Of a stretch of 7,929 nucleotides of DNA, positions 1-5,325 are shown piece by piece. This DNA is from Minisyncoccota bacterium (lineage in GTDB: Bacteria > Patescibacteriota > Microgenomatia > UBA1400 > PJMF01): NCBI GenBank assembly GCA_014728425.1, contig WJLO01000049.1, forward strand, positions 1 through 7,929. Reading direction: 5' to 3'. Within the stretch, counting starts at the first letter, position 1. Every line of letters begins with the position of its first letter. Under the pieces are notes generated by a model, which worked only from the letters and a program-made list of their open reading frames with translations, searched no databases and had not been told where the DNA came from. The position numbers and the translations under genes were made by a program.

Positions 1-650
1 CCCTCTAATAACTGCCATTCTTGTTGATTAACAAAAAACACCCGGCAAGGGATTTGCTTAATTGCTAAACTGCGCTGCGCTAATAAGCTCAAGTCAGCTT
101 TGCCAGGATTCCAAGACAAGTTAACTTGAGGATTTTTCCTAATGATTTGAAAAATCTTGGCCAAAGTCTGTTCTTGACCAGCTAAACTAGAAACATGCAC
201 CCATTTAGTTTTGGTTAACCAATAAATAGGAATGTCATAGGGATCAAGCTGAGAAGAAGCTCCGCGGTGAACCATAATGATTCTTTTGCCTGCTGTACCA
301 ATTAAAATAACCGACCCACCGGTGTATTCTTTTTTTTCTTTAATTAAAAGCCGAATGCCCACCTGTTCTCGGATTAAGTCATTAACTACGATTTGACTAA
401 AGTTATCACGCCCGGTTTCGGCAATTACCCCAGTTTTAAAACCTAAACGAGCCCAGCCTACTGCAGTATTAGTAGCTCCACCACCAGTGTAAACCTTAAA
501 CTCTTCAATCTCTACTTTATCACCATATAATTGGCACAACTGCTCACCGGCTTGACCAGTTTGCTGATCATGAGTGGCTTGAGCTTGAAATTTATCTGAG
601 TGAATAAAAACATCTACGACTGCTGAGCCAATTGAAAGAACATCGTACAT
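1..650 (-). CDS. PfkB-family carbohydrate/nucleoside kinase (partial, C-terminus off window)
   Basis: My reading of the minus strand gives an open frame of 216 codons from ATG at 650 to the left edge. This is about the N-terminal two thirds of a typical 300-residue ribokinase-family protein. It opens MYDVLSIGSAVVDVFI, with D13 where the family's sugar-binding Asp lies. The first PfkB signature, a triple-Gly stretch GGGATNTA, is at residues 56-63, and the N-x-x-E motif (NQQE), used for Mg/phosphate binding in this family, is at 208-211. The second signature and catalytic Asp (DTxGAGD) would lie beyond the edge. The family phosphorylates sugars or nucleosides with ATP in the cytoplasm; the substrate cannot be read here. 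Ribose, adenosine or fructose phosphate are candidates, and the rpiB/rpe neighbours favour a pentose or nucleoside. The start lies 2 bases after the LOG stop with no clear SD, so translational coupling is likely. Confidence 0.9.
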   Translation of the reverse strand, partial: MYDVLSIGSAVVDVFIHSDKFQAQATHDQQTGQAGEQLCQLYGDKVEIEEFKVYTGGGATNTAVGWARLGFKTGVIAETGRDNFSQIVVNDLIREQVGIRLLIKEKKEYTGGSVILIGTAGKRIIMVHRGASSQLDPYDIPIYWLTKTKWVHVSSLAGQEQTLAKIFQIIRKNPQVNLSWNPGKADLSLLAQRSLAIKQIPCRVFFVNQQEWQLLE

Positions 651-652
651 AG

Positions 653-1270
653 TTACTTTGATAATTTATCTCGATGAGCTAGTTCTTGTTCAAAATCTGT
701 TAAAACCTGAACTAACTGCTGCTCATCTTTAACAATCTTATAAACTTGATTTTCTCTTTTACCTAAGAAAAAATATTCATTAATAACTTTAATGATCTCA
801 TGCCAAAACTCACCATAAAGGATTAATGGTTTGTGATGGCCATAATAGAGATGAGCTAATAACCAGGCTGTAGACCACTCACTTAAAGTACCGGTCCCAC
901 CACGAAAAACAATAAAAGCATCAGCATTATCCATCAGGCCAAACATGCGTTCGATATAATTGGCAGTTTTGATCTCTTGGTCTACATGATTAGCTTGAGA
1001 ACGGCCTTCAAATTCTGGCATGTCTTTAGGATAAAAAGTAACTGCAATGGTTTCTCCACCAGCTGACTCTGCTCCCTGAGTGGCAGCAGCCATAATTCCT
1101 GGGCCGCCACCATTAACAATCACACGGTCATGATAAGCTAAATAACGGGCTACTTTAAAAGCTTCTTGATAAACTGGATGCTGTTCATCTACGTCTGCAC
1201 TCCCAAAAAAAGCAATCTTTTTGATTTGATGATGTTTTTTTGTTTCTGGAATCGGAATTTTAGTTTTCAT
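653..1270 (-). CDS. LOG-family protein (nucleotide 5'-monophosphate phosphoribohydrolase-like)
   Basis: This is a 205-residue Rossmann-like protein of the LOG / lysine-decarboxylase-like family. Members hydrolyse the N-glycosidic bond of nucleoside 5'-monophosphates, such as AMP or cytokinin nucleotides, to give base plus ribose 5-phosphate. Visible motifs are the N-terminal strand IAFFGSA (19-25), NGGGPGIM (53-60), IER (106-108) with the conserved Arg108, and RGGTGTLSE (123-131) with Glu131. The canonical signature is PGGxGTxxE, so the leading Pro is Arg here; Trp132 follows where many LOGs have a second acidic residue. Length fits the family. The start is ATG at 1270 with no convincing SD; a 12-base palindrome sits just upstream. 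It runs into the pfkB gene with a 2-base gap. With rpiB and rpe upstream, a role in recovering ribose 5-phosphate from nucleotides is an inference. Cytokinin signalling is not implied. Confidence 0.87.
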   Translation of the reverse strand: MKTKIPIPETKKHHQIKKIAFFGSADVDEQHPVYQEAFKVARYLAYHDRVIVNGGGPGIMAAATQGAESAGGETIAVTFYPKDMPEFEGRSQANHVDQEIKTANYIERMFGLMDNADAFIVFRGGTGTLSEWSTAWLLAHLYYGHHKPLILYGEFWHEIIKVINEYFFLGKRENQVYKIVKDEQQLVQVLTDFEQELAHRDKLSK

Positions 1271-1272
1271 TG

Positions 1273-1284
1273 ATCTTTAAAGAT
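1273..1284. repeat. 12-base perfect palindrome before the LOG start
   Basis: ATCTTTAAAGAT is self-complementary and lies 2 bases upstream of the LOG ATG (minus strand). It could be an operator half-site pair or a short hairpin hiding the start region. It is AT-rich, so chance is a real alternative. Confidence 0.4.
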
Positions 1285-1287
1285 TAA

Positions 1288-1316
1288 TTAGTAAATCAAC
1301 TTACTGATATTCTCAA
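1288..1316 (-). promoter_or_regulatory. weak candidate promoter for LOG-pfkB
   Basis: On the minus strand, TTGAGA (1316-1311) and TACTAA (1293-1288) are separated by 17 bases, upstream of the LOG gene. The -35 is good, but the -10 matches the TATAAT consensus at only three positions. The 133-base gap from rpe makes a secondary promoter reasonable. Confidence 0.3.
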
Positions 1317-1344
1317 CTAAACTGACCAGCATCTCTTGCTCTTC

Positions 1345-1368
1345 AGCTTAACTTAGCTACTTTAAGCT
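1345..1368. repeat. 24-base imperfect palindrome between rpe and LOG
   Basis: Outer arms AGCTTAA / TTAAGCT (7 bp, perfect) enclose a 2x2 mismatch and a palindromic TAGCTA core, so 20 of 24 positions are symmetric. It lies about 30 bases upstream of the weak LOG promoter candidate. The symmetry suits a dimeric regulator's operator or an RNA hairpin. No U-run follows on the minus strand, so it is not a classical terminator. Confidence 0.5.
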
Positions 1369-1403
1369 TAGTTGCTAAACAGTCTCTTGATTCAAGCTCA
1401 AGG

Positions 1404-2093
1404 TTATTGCTTAGCAAAGTCATTAAATTGCTTAACAACTTGATCTAAGTCCTGAGCCTGCCAAAGGGCACTGCCCACTACCAGGCCAGTTGCTCCAGCC
1501 TTGATAAGCTTAGCTGCATTAATTAGTTTTACCCCACCATCAACCAAGATTTCAAGACTTAATTCACGCTGATTAACTAAATCTTGGAGTTTTTGTAACT
1601 TAGCTAAAACCTGATCCTGAAACTGTTGACCTTGAAAGCCAGCTTTAATACCCATTAGTTGAATAAGGTTCAACTCTGCCCAAATTGAGTCATCTACTGC
1701 TGATAAAGGCGTATATAGATCTAAAGACAGTCCCGCCTGCCAGCCATGTCTGGCAACTTCTTGAAAAAAATCAGCTTGATAGCTCATTCGCTCTACTTGA
1801 GCAATTACAGCTCTAATAGGCAGTTCTTTTTCTACCTCAATTAGCTCCCAAACATAATCCATGGGTTCATTAGTCATCAGGTGAAAATCAACTTTTAAAT
1901 TACCCCAATCCAGCTCTAGTAGGTCAGCTGGAGTAACTGTGAGATTGTCAACAAATTGCCCATCAATAACATCAAGCTGTACTACTGAAACAGCAGCCTG
2001 ATCTTTAACTAAATCAAGCTGCTTTTGCACAACCTGCAAACTGTCAGTCAAAATAGCTGGATAAAGTAGTGGAGAGTTAATGGTGTTGTTCAT
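1404..2093 (-). CDS. rpe: ribulose-phosphate 3-epimerase, divergent
   Basis: The protein is 229 residues, the usual length for Rpe, a cytoplasmic (beta/alpha)8 enzyme that interconverts ribulose 5-phosphate and xylulose 5-phosphate. Numbering is from ATG 2093. The QLDVIDGQFVDNLT stretch (39-52) matches the family's HxDVMDGxFVPNLT and keeps catalytic Asp41. FHLM (70-73) keeps metal ligand His71, VDGG (184-187) keeps the second catalytic Asp185, and the phosphate-binding VVGSA follows. Deviations: the first metal-ligand His is Gln39, and the VNPGFGGQ loop reads IKAGFQGQ (149-156). The gene overlaps the end of rpiB by 17 bases, indicating co-transcription. Two starts are possible: GTG at 2099 (231 residues) or ATG at 2093. 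Neither has a good SD, and I chose the ATG. The family assignment is firm; activity with the altered metal site is uncertain. Confidence 0.88.
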   Translation of the reverse strand: MNNTINSPLLYPAILTDSLQVVQKQLDLVKDQAAVSVVQLDVIDGQFVDNLTVTPADLLELDWGNLKVDFHLMTNEPMDYVWELIEVEKELPIRAVIAQVERMSYQADFFQEVARHGWQAGLSLDLYTPLSAVDDSIWAELNLIQLMGIKAGFQGQQFQDQVLAKLQKLQDLVNQRELSLEILVDGGVKLINAAKLIKAGATGLVVGSALWQAQDLDQVVKQFNDFAKQ

Positions 2094-2526
2094 AATCACT
2101 AATCTGAGCTAATCGTCGCACATGCCTGGCTTCTCCAGGAAAATCAGTTTGTAAAAATACTTGCAGTACTTTTTTGGCAGCAGCTAAGTCTAACCATTGG
2201 GAAGCCAGAGCAATTACATTAGCATTATTATGAACTCTAGCATGCTTAGCCTCTGCTGCATTTCTTGCCTCTACTGCGCGAATGCCTTTGACTTTGTTAG
2301 CAGTTATTACCATTCCTCCTCCAGAAGCACAAAGCAACACTCCTCTTGAGCCTGGGTCTTGACTGACTTTTTGAGCTACTTTTAAAGCATATTGCGGATA
2401 ATCATCTTGAGGATCATGTCTTAAAGCTCCTAAATCAGTGAGTTGATAATTCTGAGCTGTTAACCAACTCTTGAGTTGTTCTTTAAAAGCAAAACCCTGA
2501 TGATCAGCACCTAAATATAATTTCAT
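2077..2526 (-). CDS. rpiB: ribose-5-phosphate isomerase B
   Basis: This 149-residue protein of the RpiB/LacA family interconverts ribose 5-phosphate and ribulose 5-phosphate in the cytoplasm. It begins MKLYLGADHQGF, with the conserved Asp8-His9. DDYPQYA is at 41-47 and the catalytic Cys66 is in CASGGGM. The family's Thr two residues on is Ser68. ANKVKGIRA lies at 76-84, with HNNANV (99-104) and RHVRR (134-138) supplying the substrate-binding His and Arg residues. The frame is open back to a TTG at 2553, but ATG 2526 is chosen because AAGAGG lies 6-7 bases upstream and the family N-terminus starts there. It is the first gene of the rpiB-rpe run and probably uses the promoter in the hairpin-rich leader at 2581-2616. 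Confidence 0.95.
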   Translation of the reverse strand: MKLYLGADHQGFAFKEQLKSWLTAQNYQLTDLGALRHDPQDDYPQYALKVAQKVSQDPGSRGVLLCASGGGMVITANKVKGIRAVEARNAAEAKHARVHNNANVIALASQWLDLAAAKKVLQVFLQTDFPGEARHVRRLAQISDYEQHH

Positions 2527-2580
2527 AAATAACCTCTTTTTTAAGCTCGCCAAGATTCACTAAAAACTGCTGACGCAAGT

Positions 2581-2616
2581 TGAGGTCCAGTATATTTTAG
2601 CTGGAAGTGAACCTCA
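2581..2616. promoter_or_regulatory. bipartite inverted repeat enclosing a candidate rpiB -10 box
   Basis: Outer arms TGAGGT (2581-2586) and ACCTCA (2611-2616) and inner arms CCAG (2587-2590) and CTGG (2601-2604) are complementary, with a 6-base bulge on one side. On the minus strand the loop holds TATACT (2594-2589), a good -10 box about 60 bases upstream of the rpiB ATG. A -35 is poor. It may be a promoter within an operator, or a leader hairpin if transcription begins further upstream. Confidence 0.4.
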
Positions 2617-2623
2617 GTCCAAC

Positions 2624-2656
2624 CACCAAAAAACCCCGGCGTGAACCGGGGTTTTA
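2624..2656 (-). terminator. rho-independent terminator of the 78-residue gene
   Basis: A 10-bp perfect stem (arms 2630-2639 and 2646-2655, AAAACCCCGG and its complement) with a 6-base loop is followed on the minus strand by an uninterrupted T run. It begins 17 bases after the stop at 2673. The flanking A/T symmetry means it could also stop plus-strand transcription. Confidence 0.93.
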
Positions 2657-2672
2657 GATTTTGTTTCAAAGC

Positions 2673-2909
2673 CTAGAATGAAACTGCATCATCCTTTTTA
2701 GGGGCTTTTTTAAGCACTGGCATCCCAGTTCTCTTGGTCTCGACTACAGTGTAGCCGGCTGGAACCTCTTCCAAAGCACCTTCACGAATATCGCGAGCAA
2801 AAAAATAAATAGTTTGCACTCGACCATTTTTCAGGGTCACATCTTTGGTGTGCAGATAATAAGTCTGCCCCTTTGAGTTAGTGTAGCTGTAAGCCTGGAC
2901 ATCTGCCAT
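2673..2909 (-). CDS. small conserved-looking protein of unknown function (78 residues)
   Basis: I do not recognise a named family. The protein begins MADVQAYSYTNSKG and looks beta-rich: alternating hydrophobic/polar strands around YYLHTKDVTL (17-26) and QTIYFFARD (32-40), a PAGYTVVE strand (50-57), and a Lys-rich acidic-ended tail. It has no signal peptide, membrane segment or cysteine, so it is probably cytoplasmic. The start at ATG 2909 has a strong SD (AAAGGAAG) about 6 bases away. The gene is insulated: a plausible promoter (2977-3004), a leader with a small inverted repeat, and a strong terminator immediately after. This layout argues for a real, probably well-expressed gene and not a chance ORF. 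A nucleic-acid- or ribosome-binding small protein is possible, but nothing proves it. Confidence 0.85.
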   Translation of the reverse strand: MADVQAYSYTNSKGQTYYLHTKDVTLKNGRVQTIYFFARDIREGALEEVPAGYTVVETKRTGMPVLKKAPKKDDAVSF

Positions 2910-2928
2910 ATAAGCTTCCTTTCTTCGA

Positions 2929-2950
2929 CCTGATTTACAGATGCATCAGG
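2929..2950. repeat. 6-bp inverted repeat in the leader of the 78-residue gene
   Basis: CCTGAT (2929-2934) and ATCAGG (2945-2950) are separated by 10 bases. They lie between the candidate promoter and the SD, so the hairpin would be in the 5' untranslated RNA. The stem is short, and a regulatory role is only possible. Confidence 0.35.
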
Positions 2951-2976
2951 CCTTTAATAATTTGTTACCTATTTAG

Positions 2977-3004
2977 CGTATATCATACTCGGGTAACTTA
3001 TCAA
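2977..3004 (-). promoter_or_regulatory. candidate promoter of the 78-residue gene
   Basis: On the minus strand TTGATA (3004-2999) and TATACG (2982-2977) are spaced by 16 bases. It is located in the gap after the RskA-like gene and 68 bases before the ATG at 2909. Four of six positions match in each box. Confidence 0.5.
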
Positions 3005-3014
3005 GACGCAATTT

Positions 3015-3518
3015 TTATTCCTTGGGGATTATGCCCGTAAGCACTACCTCTTCAATAGTATTGTCAGGACGCAGTTCCTTGCTAACAGTAATCTCTAAGG
3101 GTAGATTACTAGCATCAACTGAAGCACTTCCTACATAACCGCCTTTGCCATATTCCAAAACAAAAGCTTTTGAAGGTTGCTGCTGAGCAGCGGCTTTAAC
3201 CCAAACTTGATAAACACCGGTTTCCAAGATTGGTAGATCGGCAGTTACACTAAAAGTAACTTTGCCATCTTTAAGTTCATAACGAACAAAGCCAGCATTA
3301 GTAGCTTCTTGAGCGGTTAAATCTACAGATTTAAAATCACCAGCCCCTTTCATCACTCGATCAAGTTCAGTCTCGGTTAAGTTTTCAATTTCCACTCCTT
3401 CGCCTAAACGAGAAATCTCACTGTCTCGTTGAGTGCGCAGATTGTACCAGCGCCAGGCTAAAAATAGTACTATTAACAAGGCGATGCTAGGAAAGATAAA
3501 TGGATAAAATTTTTTCAT
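3015..3518 (-). CDS. membrane-anchored protein with RskA-like extracytoplasmic domain
   Basis: The 167-residue protein starts MKK and has one hydrophobic segment (about 6-23) without an obvious cleavage site, so it is probably an uncleaved membrane anchor. A charged linker (24-60) follows. The outer domain (about 75-165) has beta-strand pattern and the phrase VTADLPILETGVYQVWVKA (91-109), resembling the C-terminal domain of anti-sigma-K factors (RskA), where LP...YQLWL is typical. The cytoplasmic sigma-binding zinc domain of true RskA is absent and no sigma factor is nearby. A regulatory role is therefore not supported; it may be a stand-alone surface domain. The start at ATG 3518 has the SD GGAGGG 5 bases away. 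A near-consensus promoter lies just upstream. Confidence is high that it is a gene and moderate for the domain match. Confidence 0.82.
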   Translation of the reverse strand: MKKFYPFIFPSIALLIVLFLAWRWYNLRTQRDSEISRLGEGVEIENLTETELDRVMKGAGDFKSVDLTAQEATNAGFVRYELKDGKVTFSVTADLPILETGVYQVWVKAAAQQQPSKAFVLEYGKGGYVGSASVDASNLPLEITVSKELRPDNTIEEVVLTGIIPKE

Positions 3519-3570
3519 TTTTGCCCTCCAAGGCTAGCTAAATTTGTAGATCTGGGCAGTGATTGTTAAT

Positions 3571-3599
3571 GTTATATTGTGATAGCCTTAGTTTGTCAA
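3571..3599 (-). promoter_or_regulatory. near-consensus sigma70-type promoter of the RskA-like gene
   Basis: On the minus strand TTGACA (3599-3594, perfect) is separated by 17 bases from TATAAC (3576-3571, five of six). It lies 52 bases upstream of the ATG at 3518, giving a leader of about 45 bases that contains the GGAGGG SD. This is the best promoter in the window. Confidence 0.85.
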
Positions 3600-3661
3600 G
3601 CACTAATTCAATAAAAATACATATTTAATAAGTAATTATCTAGTTTTACTCTAAAATCTCT

Positions 3662-3683
3662 GGAGCTATGGCTGCATAACTCC
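3662..3683 (-). terminator. hairpin after the flavoprotein gene, probable terminator
   Basis: On the minus strand GGAGTTATG, loop CAGC and CATAGCTCC form a 9-bp stem with one G-T pair and a 4-base loop. AGAGATTTTAG follows, so the T run is short and starts 5 bases late. It lies 54 bases beyond the flavoprotein stop and ahead of the next promoter. A palindrome AATGATCATT lies in between. Confidence 0.55.
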
Positions 3684-3737
3684 TACACTCTACACAATGA
3701 TCATTAGTCATTCTTTATCTTACATTAAGAATTTTAT

Positions 3738-4457
3738 TTAGAAAAACTTCTCATGACTAATAGCTTGTTCAGCCACATTTTGCTGTTGCAAAATAGCTTT
3801 GACATCTTTAATCATAGCTTGGCTGCCACAAAGATAATAATGGGCTTGAGCTGGTTGTTGATGCAAAGCCAGACAGTCAGTCACTCGACCTCGACAAAGC
3901 GGCCATTCAGTTGGAGCCTGAGAAAGCACTGGATGAAACTGAAAATTAGAAAAATGCTCACTTAATTCTTGAAACTCGTCTTGCCAGATCATGTCTTCTG
4001 CATGGCGTAATCCCCAATACAATATCAGCGGACGACTGTCATGCTGATCTTGCAATAAATGCAAAATCATGCTGCGAAAGGGGGCAATGCCAGAACCAGT
4101 AGCTACCAAAATAAGTGGTTGCTGAGTGCTTGGTGCAGTTAACACAAAGTCACCTAAAGGAGCTAAAAAACTAATTTGTTGACCTAGTTGCAAGTTTTGA
4201 AAAAACTGGCTGCCAGGACCACCAGGAGTAAGATCAACTACAATCTCAATCCCATGTTCAATGCTGGGGGTGCTGCAGATTGAGTAAGAACGCCGCAACC
4301 CTTGATCATTTACAGGAATCGAAACATATTGTCCAGCTTGAAATTGCAAACGGTGAGGTTTAATTAACTCAAAAAAGTAATGAGTAAACTTGGGATTGTA
4401 AACAATCTTATCTTCAAGTTTGGCAGTATATTGTTGTGGTCGCATTAGCTTAGTCAT
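3738..4457 (-). CDS. ferredoxin/flavodoxin-NADP+ reductase-like FAD oxidoreductase
   Basis: The 239-residue two-domain flavoprotein belongs to the ferredoxin-NADP+ reductase superfamily. The N-terminal FAD barrel carries RRSYSICS (55-62), the RxYS motif that holds the flavin, and GPGSQFF (80-86), the pyrophosphate-side GxxS motif. The C-terminal NAD(P) domain carries ATGSGIAPFRSM (119-130), YWGLRHAEDMIW (147-158) and YYLCGSQAMIKDV (207-219). It ends EKFF with a C-terminal aromatic residue, as in many plant-type FNRs. There is no 2Fe-2S domain, so it must pass electrons to or from a separate ferredoxin, flavodoxin or similar carrier, which is not encoded here. The start at ATG 4457 lacks an SD, and an in-frame ATG at 4445 is an alternative. 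It follows the DUF84 gene by 58 bases. Direction of electron flow and partner are unknown. Confidence 0.92.
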   Translation of the reverse strand: MTKLMRPQQYTAKLEDKIVYNPKFTHYFFELIKPHRLQFQAGQYVSIPVNDQGLRRSYSICSTPSIEHGIEIVVDLTPGGPGSQFFQNLQLGQQISFLAPLGDFVLTAPSTQQPLILVATGSGIAPFRSMILHLLQDQHDSRPLILYWGLRHAEDMIWQDEFQELSEHFSNFQFHPVLSQAPTEWPLCRGRVTDCLALHQQPAQAHYYLCGSQAMIKDVKAILQQQNVAEQAISHEKFF

Positions 4458-4494
4458 TTTTAATAACTGGTTTTAGTTGTTTAAATAATCAACC

Positions 4495-4511
4495 ATTATT
4501 AAACTAATAAT
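4495..4511. repeat. 7-bp A/T inverted repeat between DUF84 and flavoprotein genes
   Basis: ATTATTA (4495-4501) and TAATAAT (4505-4511) flank a 3-base loop just after the DUF84 stop. The stem is A/T only, so it would be a weak hairpin. There is no convincing U run after it, and it is possibly chance in AT-rich DNA. Confidence 0.3.
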
Positions 4512-4515
4512 AAAA

Positions 4516-5091
4516 CTATTTTAACTGCTGATACCAATCTCTACCAGCCCATAATTCTAAAGTTAACTTAACAATGCTAGTATATTCTTCAGTACGATCC
4601 ACAAAATTATTGGTAATCACGCCAATAGCTCCTTGTTTTTGTTTGAGATTTTTATCATTAAAAAACTTGCCTACTACTGGACCCATTTCCTGACCTGCCA
4701 AGATGGGTTGAGCAATCTCCTTTGGCACTTTAAACCTTGCTCCATTGCTAGTAAACAGATTTTTTTGGCCATCGATCACAGCACACCAAACTGTTGACCA
4801 CAACTCACTCTGATACTGAAAAACCCCACCTTCTAAACCAATACCTAAGAATTGATTGTTTGTTGTCAATTTAACTCTTAAATCGGCTTTAAAACTGGCT
4901 AAGGCTTGTTGAAAAACTGCCTGAGCTCGATTAATAGCCCCAGTTTTGGTCTCTTGATCACTGCGTGGTTGATTACTCACTCCTGATTTAACTGCTAAGC
5001 CCTGAACTTTAACTTCAGGCCAAGCTTCACTAGCAGCAATAGTTACTGCGTTAATCTTGACCGGATTAGTAGAACCAACAAAAATATACAT
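4516..5091 (-). CDS. DUF84 non-canonical purine NTPase (inosine/xanthosine triphosphatase, YjjX type)
   Basis: This 191-residue protein has the DUF84/YjjX signature. VGSTNPVKINAV (5-16) is the nucleotide-binding start, SGVSNQPRSDQETKTGAINRA (36-56) is the long conserved loop, and GIGLEGGV (83-90) is the acidic metal-binding segment. The family hydrolyses ITP/XTP and related phosphates, keeping deaminated purines out of nucleic acids in the cytoplasm. The distantly related HAM1/RdgB family does the same job, but the motifs here fit DUF84. The start at ATG 5091 has no SD. TATAAT ends 8 bases upstream, as expected for a leaderless message. This promoter lies inside the first codons of the plus-strand ORF that starts 3 bases away on the other strand. 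The neighbouring NUDIX gene suggests a nucleotide-sanitising theme. Confidence 0.92.
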   Translation of the reverse strand: MYIFVGSTNPVKINAVTIAASEAWPEVKVQGLAVKSGVSNQPRSDQETKTGAINRAQAVFQQALASFKADLRVKLTTNNQFLGIGLEGGVFQYQSELWSTVWCAVIDGQKNLFTSNGARFKVPKEIAQPILAGQEMGPVVGKFFNDKNLKQKQGAIGVITNNFVDRTEEYTSIVKLTLELWAGRDWYQQLK

Positions 5092-5094
5092 TCG

Positions 5095-5325
5095 ATGCCA
5101 TTATATCCTAACAGGGTTCTCGAGGTCCCGACACGTTACGATCCAACCTTAGGAACCTGGTGGACTACTTACGATTATTTCTCTACTTATCCAACAGACA
5201 CAATCGTGAGAAGACTAGCAGAACAACGTTCTGATCCAGTAGATATAAGCAAACTCGGAGGGTTAACAGCCATCAACACTTTACTTTTAATTCTTGAAGA
5301 GCGTGGTAGAGACAATAAGCGTTAA
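5095..5325 (+). CDS. orphan plus-strand ORF of unknown function (76 residues)
   Basis: I do not recognise this protein. It is the only plus-strand candidate in the window and fills an otherwise empty gap exactly. Its ATG is 3 bases from the DUF84 start on the other strand, and its TAA shares bases with the NUDIX stop (overlap 5322-5325). The N-terminal half is rich in Tyr, Trp, Thr and Pro (GTWWTTYDYFSTYP, 20-33). The C-terminal half looks helical (LGGLTAINTLLLILEERG, 54-71). No signal peptide or membrane segment is clear. It has a single Gln, unlike its Gln-rich neighbours, and uses AGG, AGA, CTC and CCG codons, hinting at foreign origin or lack of selection on codon choice. No SD is visible; TATACA is only 4 bases before the ATG. 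It could be a real small gene, a remnant, or chance. Confidence 0.55.
   Translation: MPLYPNRVLEVPTRYDPTLGTWWTTYDYFSTYPTDTIVRRLAEQRSDPVDISKLGGLTAINTLLLILEERGRDNKR
5100..5105 (-). promoter_or_regulatory. TATAAT box for leaderless DUF84 message
   Basis: A perfect TATAAT lies on the minus strand (5105-5100) with 8 bases before the ATG at 5091, so the predicted start of RNA falls at or next to the A of the ATG. The -35 region is poor. Confidence 0.5.

Noticed and set aside
2527..2553. TTG-started, nine-residue longer rpiB
   Set aside because: AAGAGG sits inside this extension at the right distance from ATG 2526, and RpiB proteins begin at that Met.
3753..3965. 70-codon plus-strand ORF
   Set aside because: It lies entirely inside the well-supported flavoprotein gene on the other strand, has no recognisable domain and no start signals. 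It is a shadow frame.
4495..4511. Terminator between DUF84 and the flavoprotein gene
   Set aside because: The stem is only A/T pairs and is not followed by a U run, so I list it as a repeat only.
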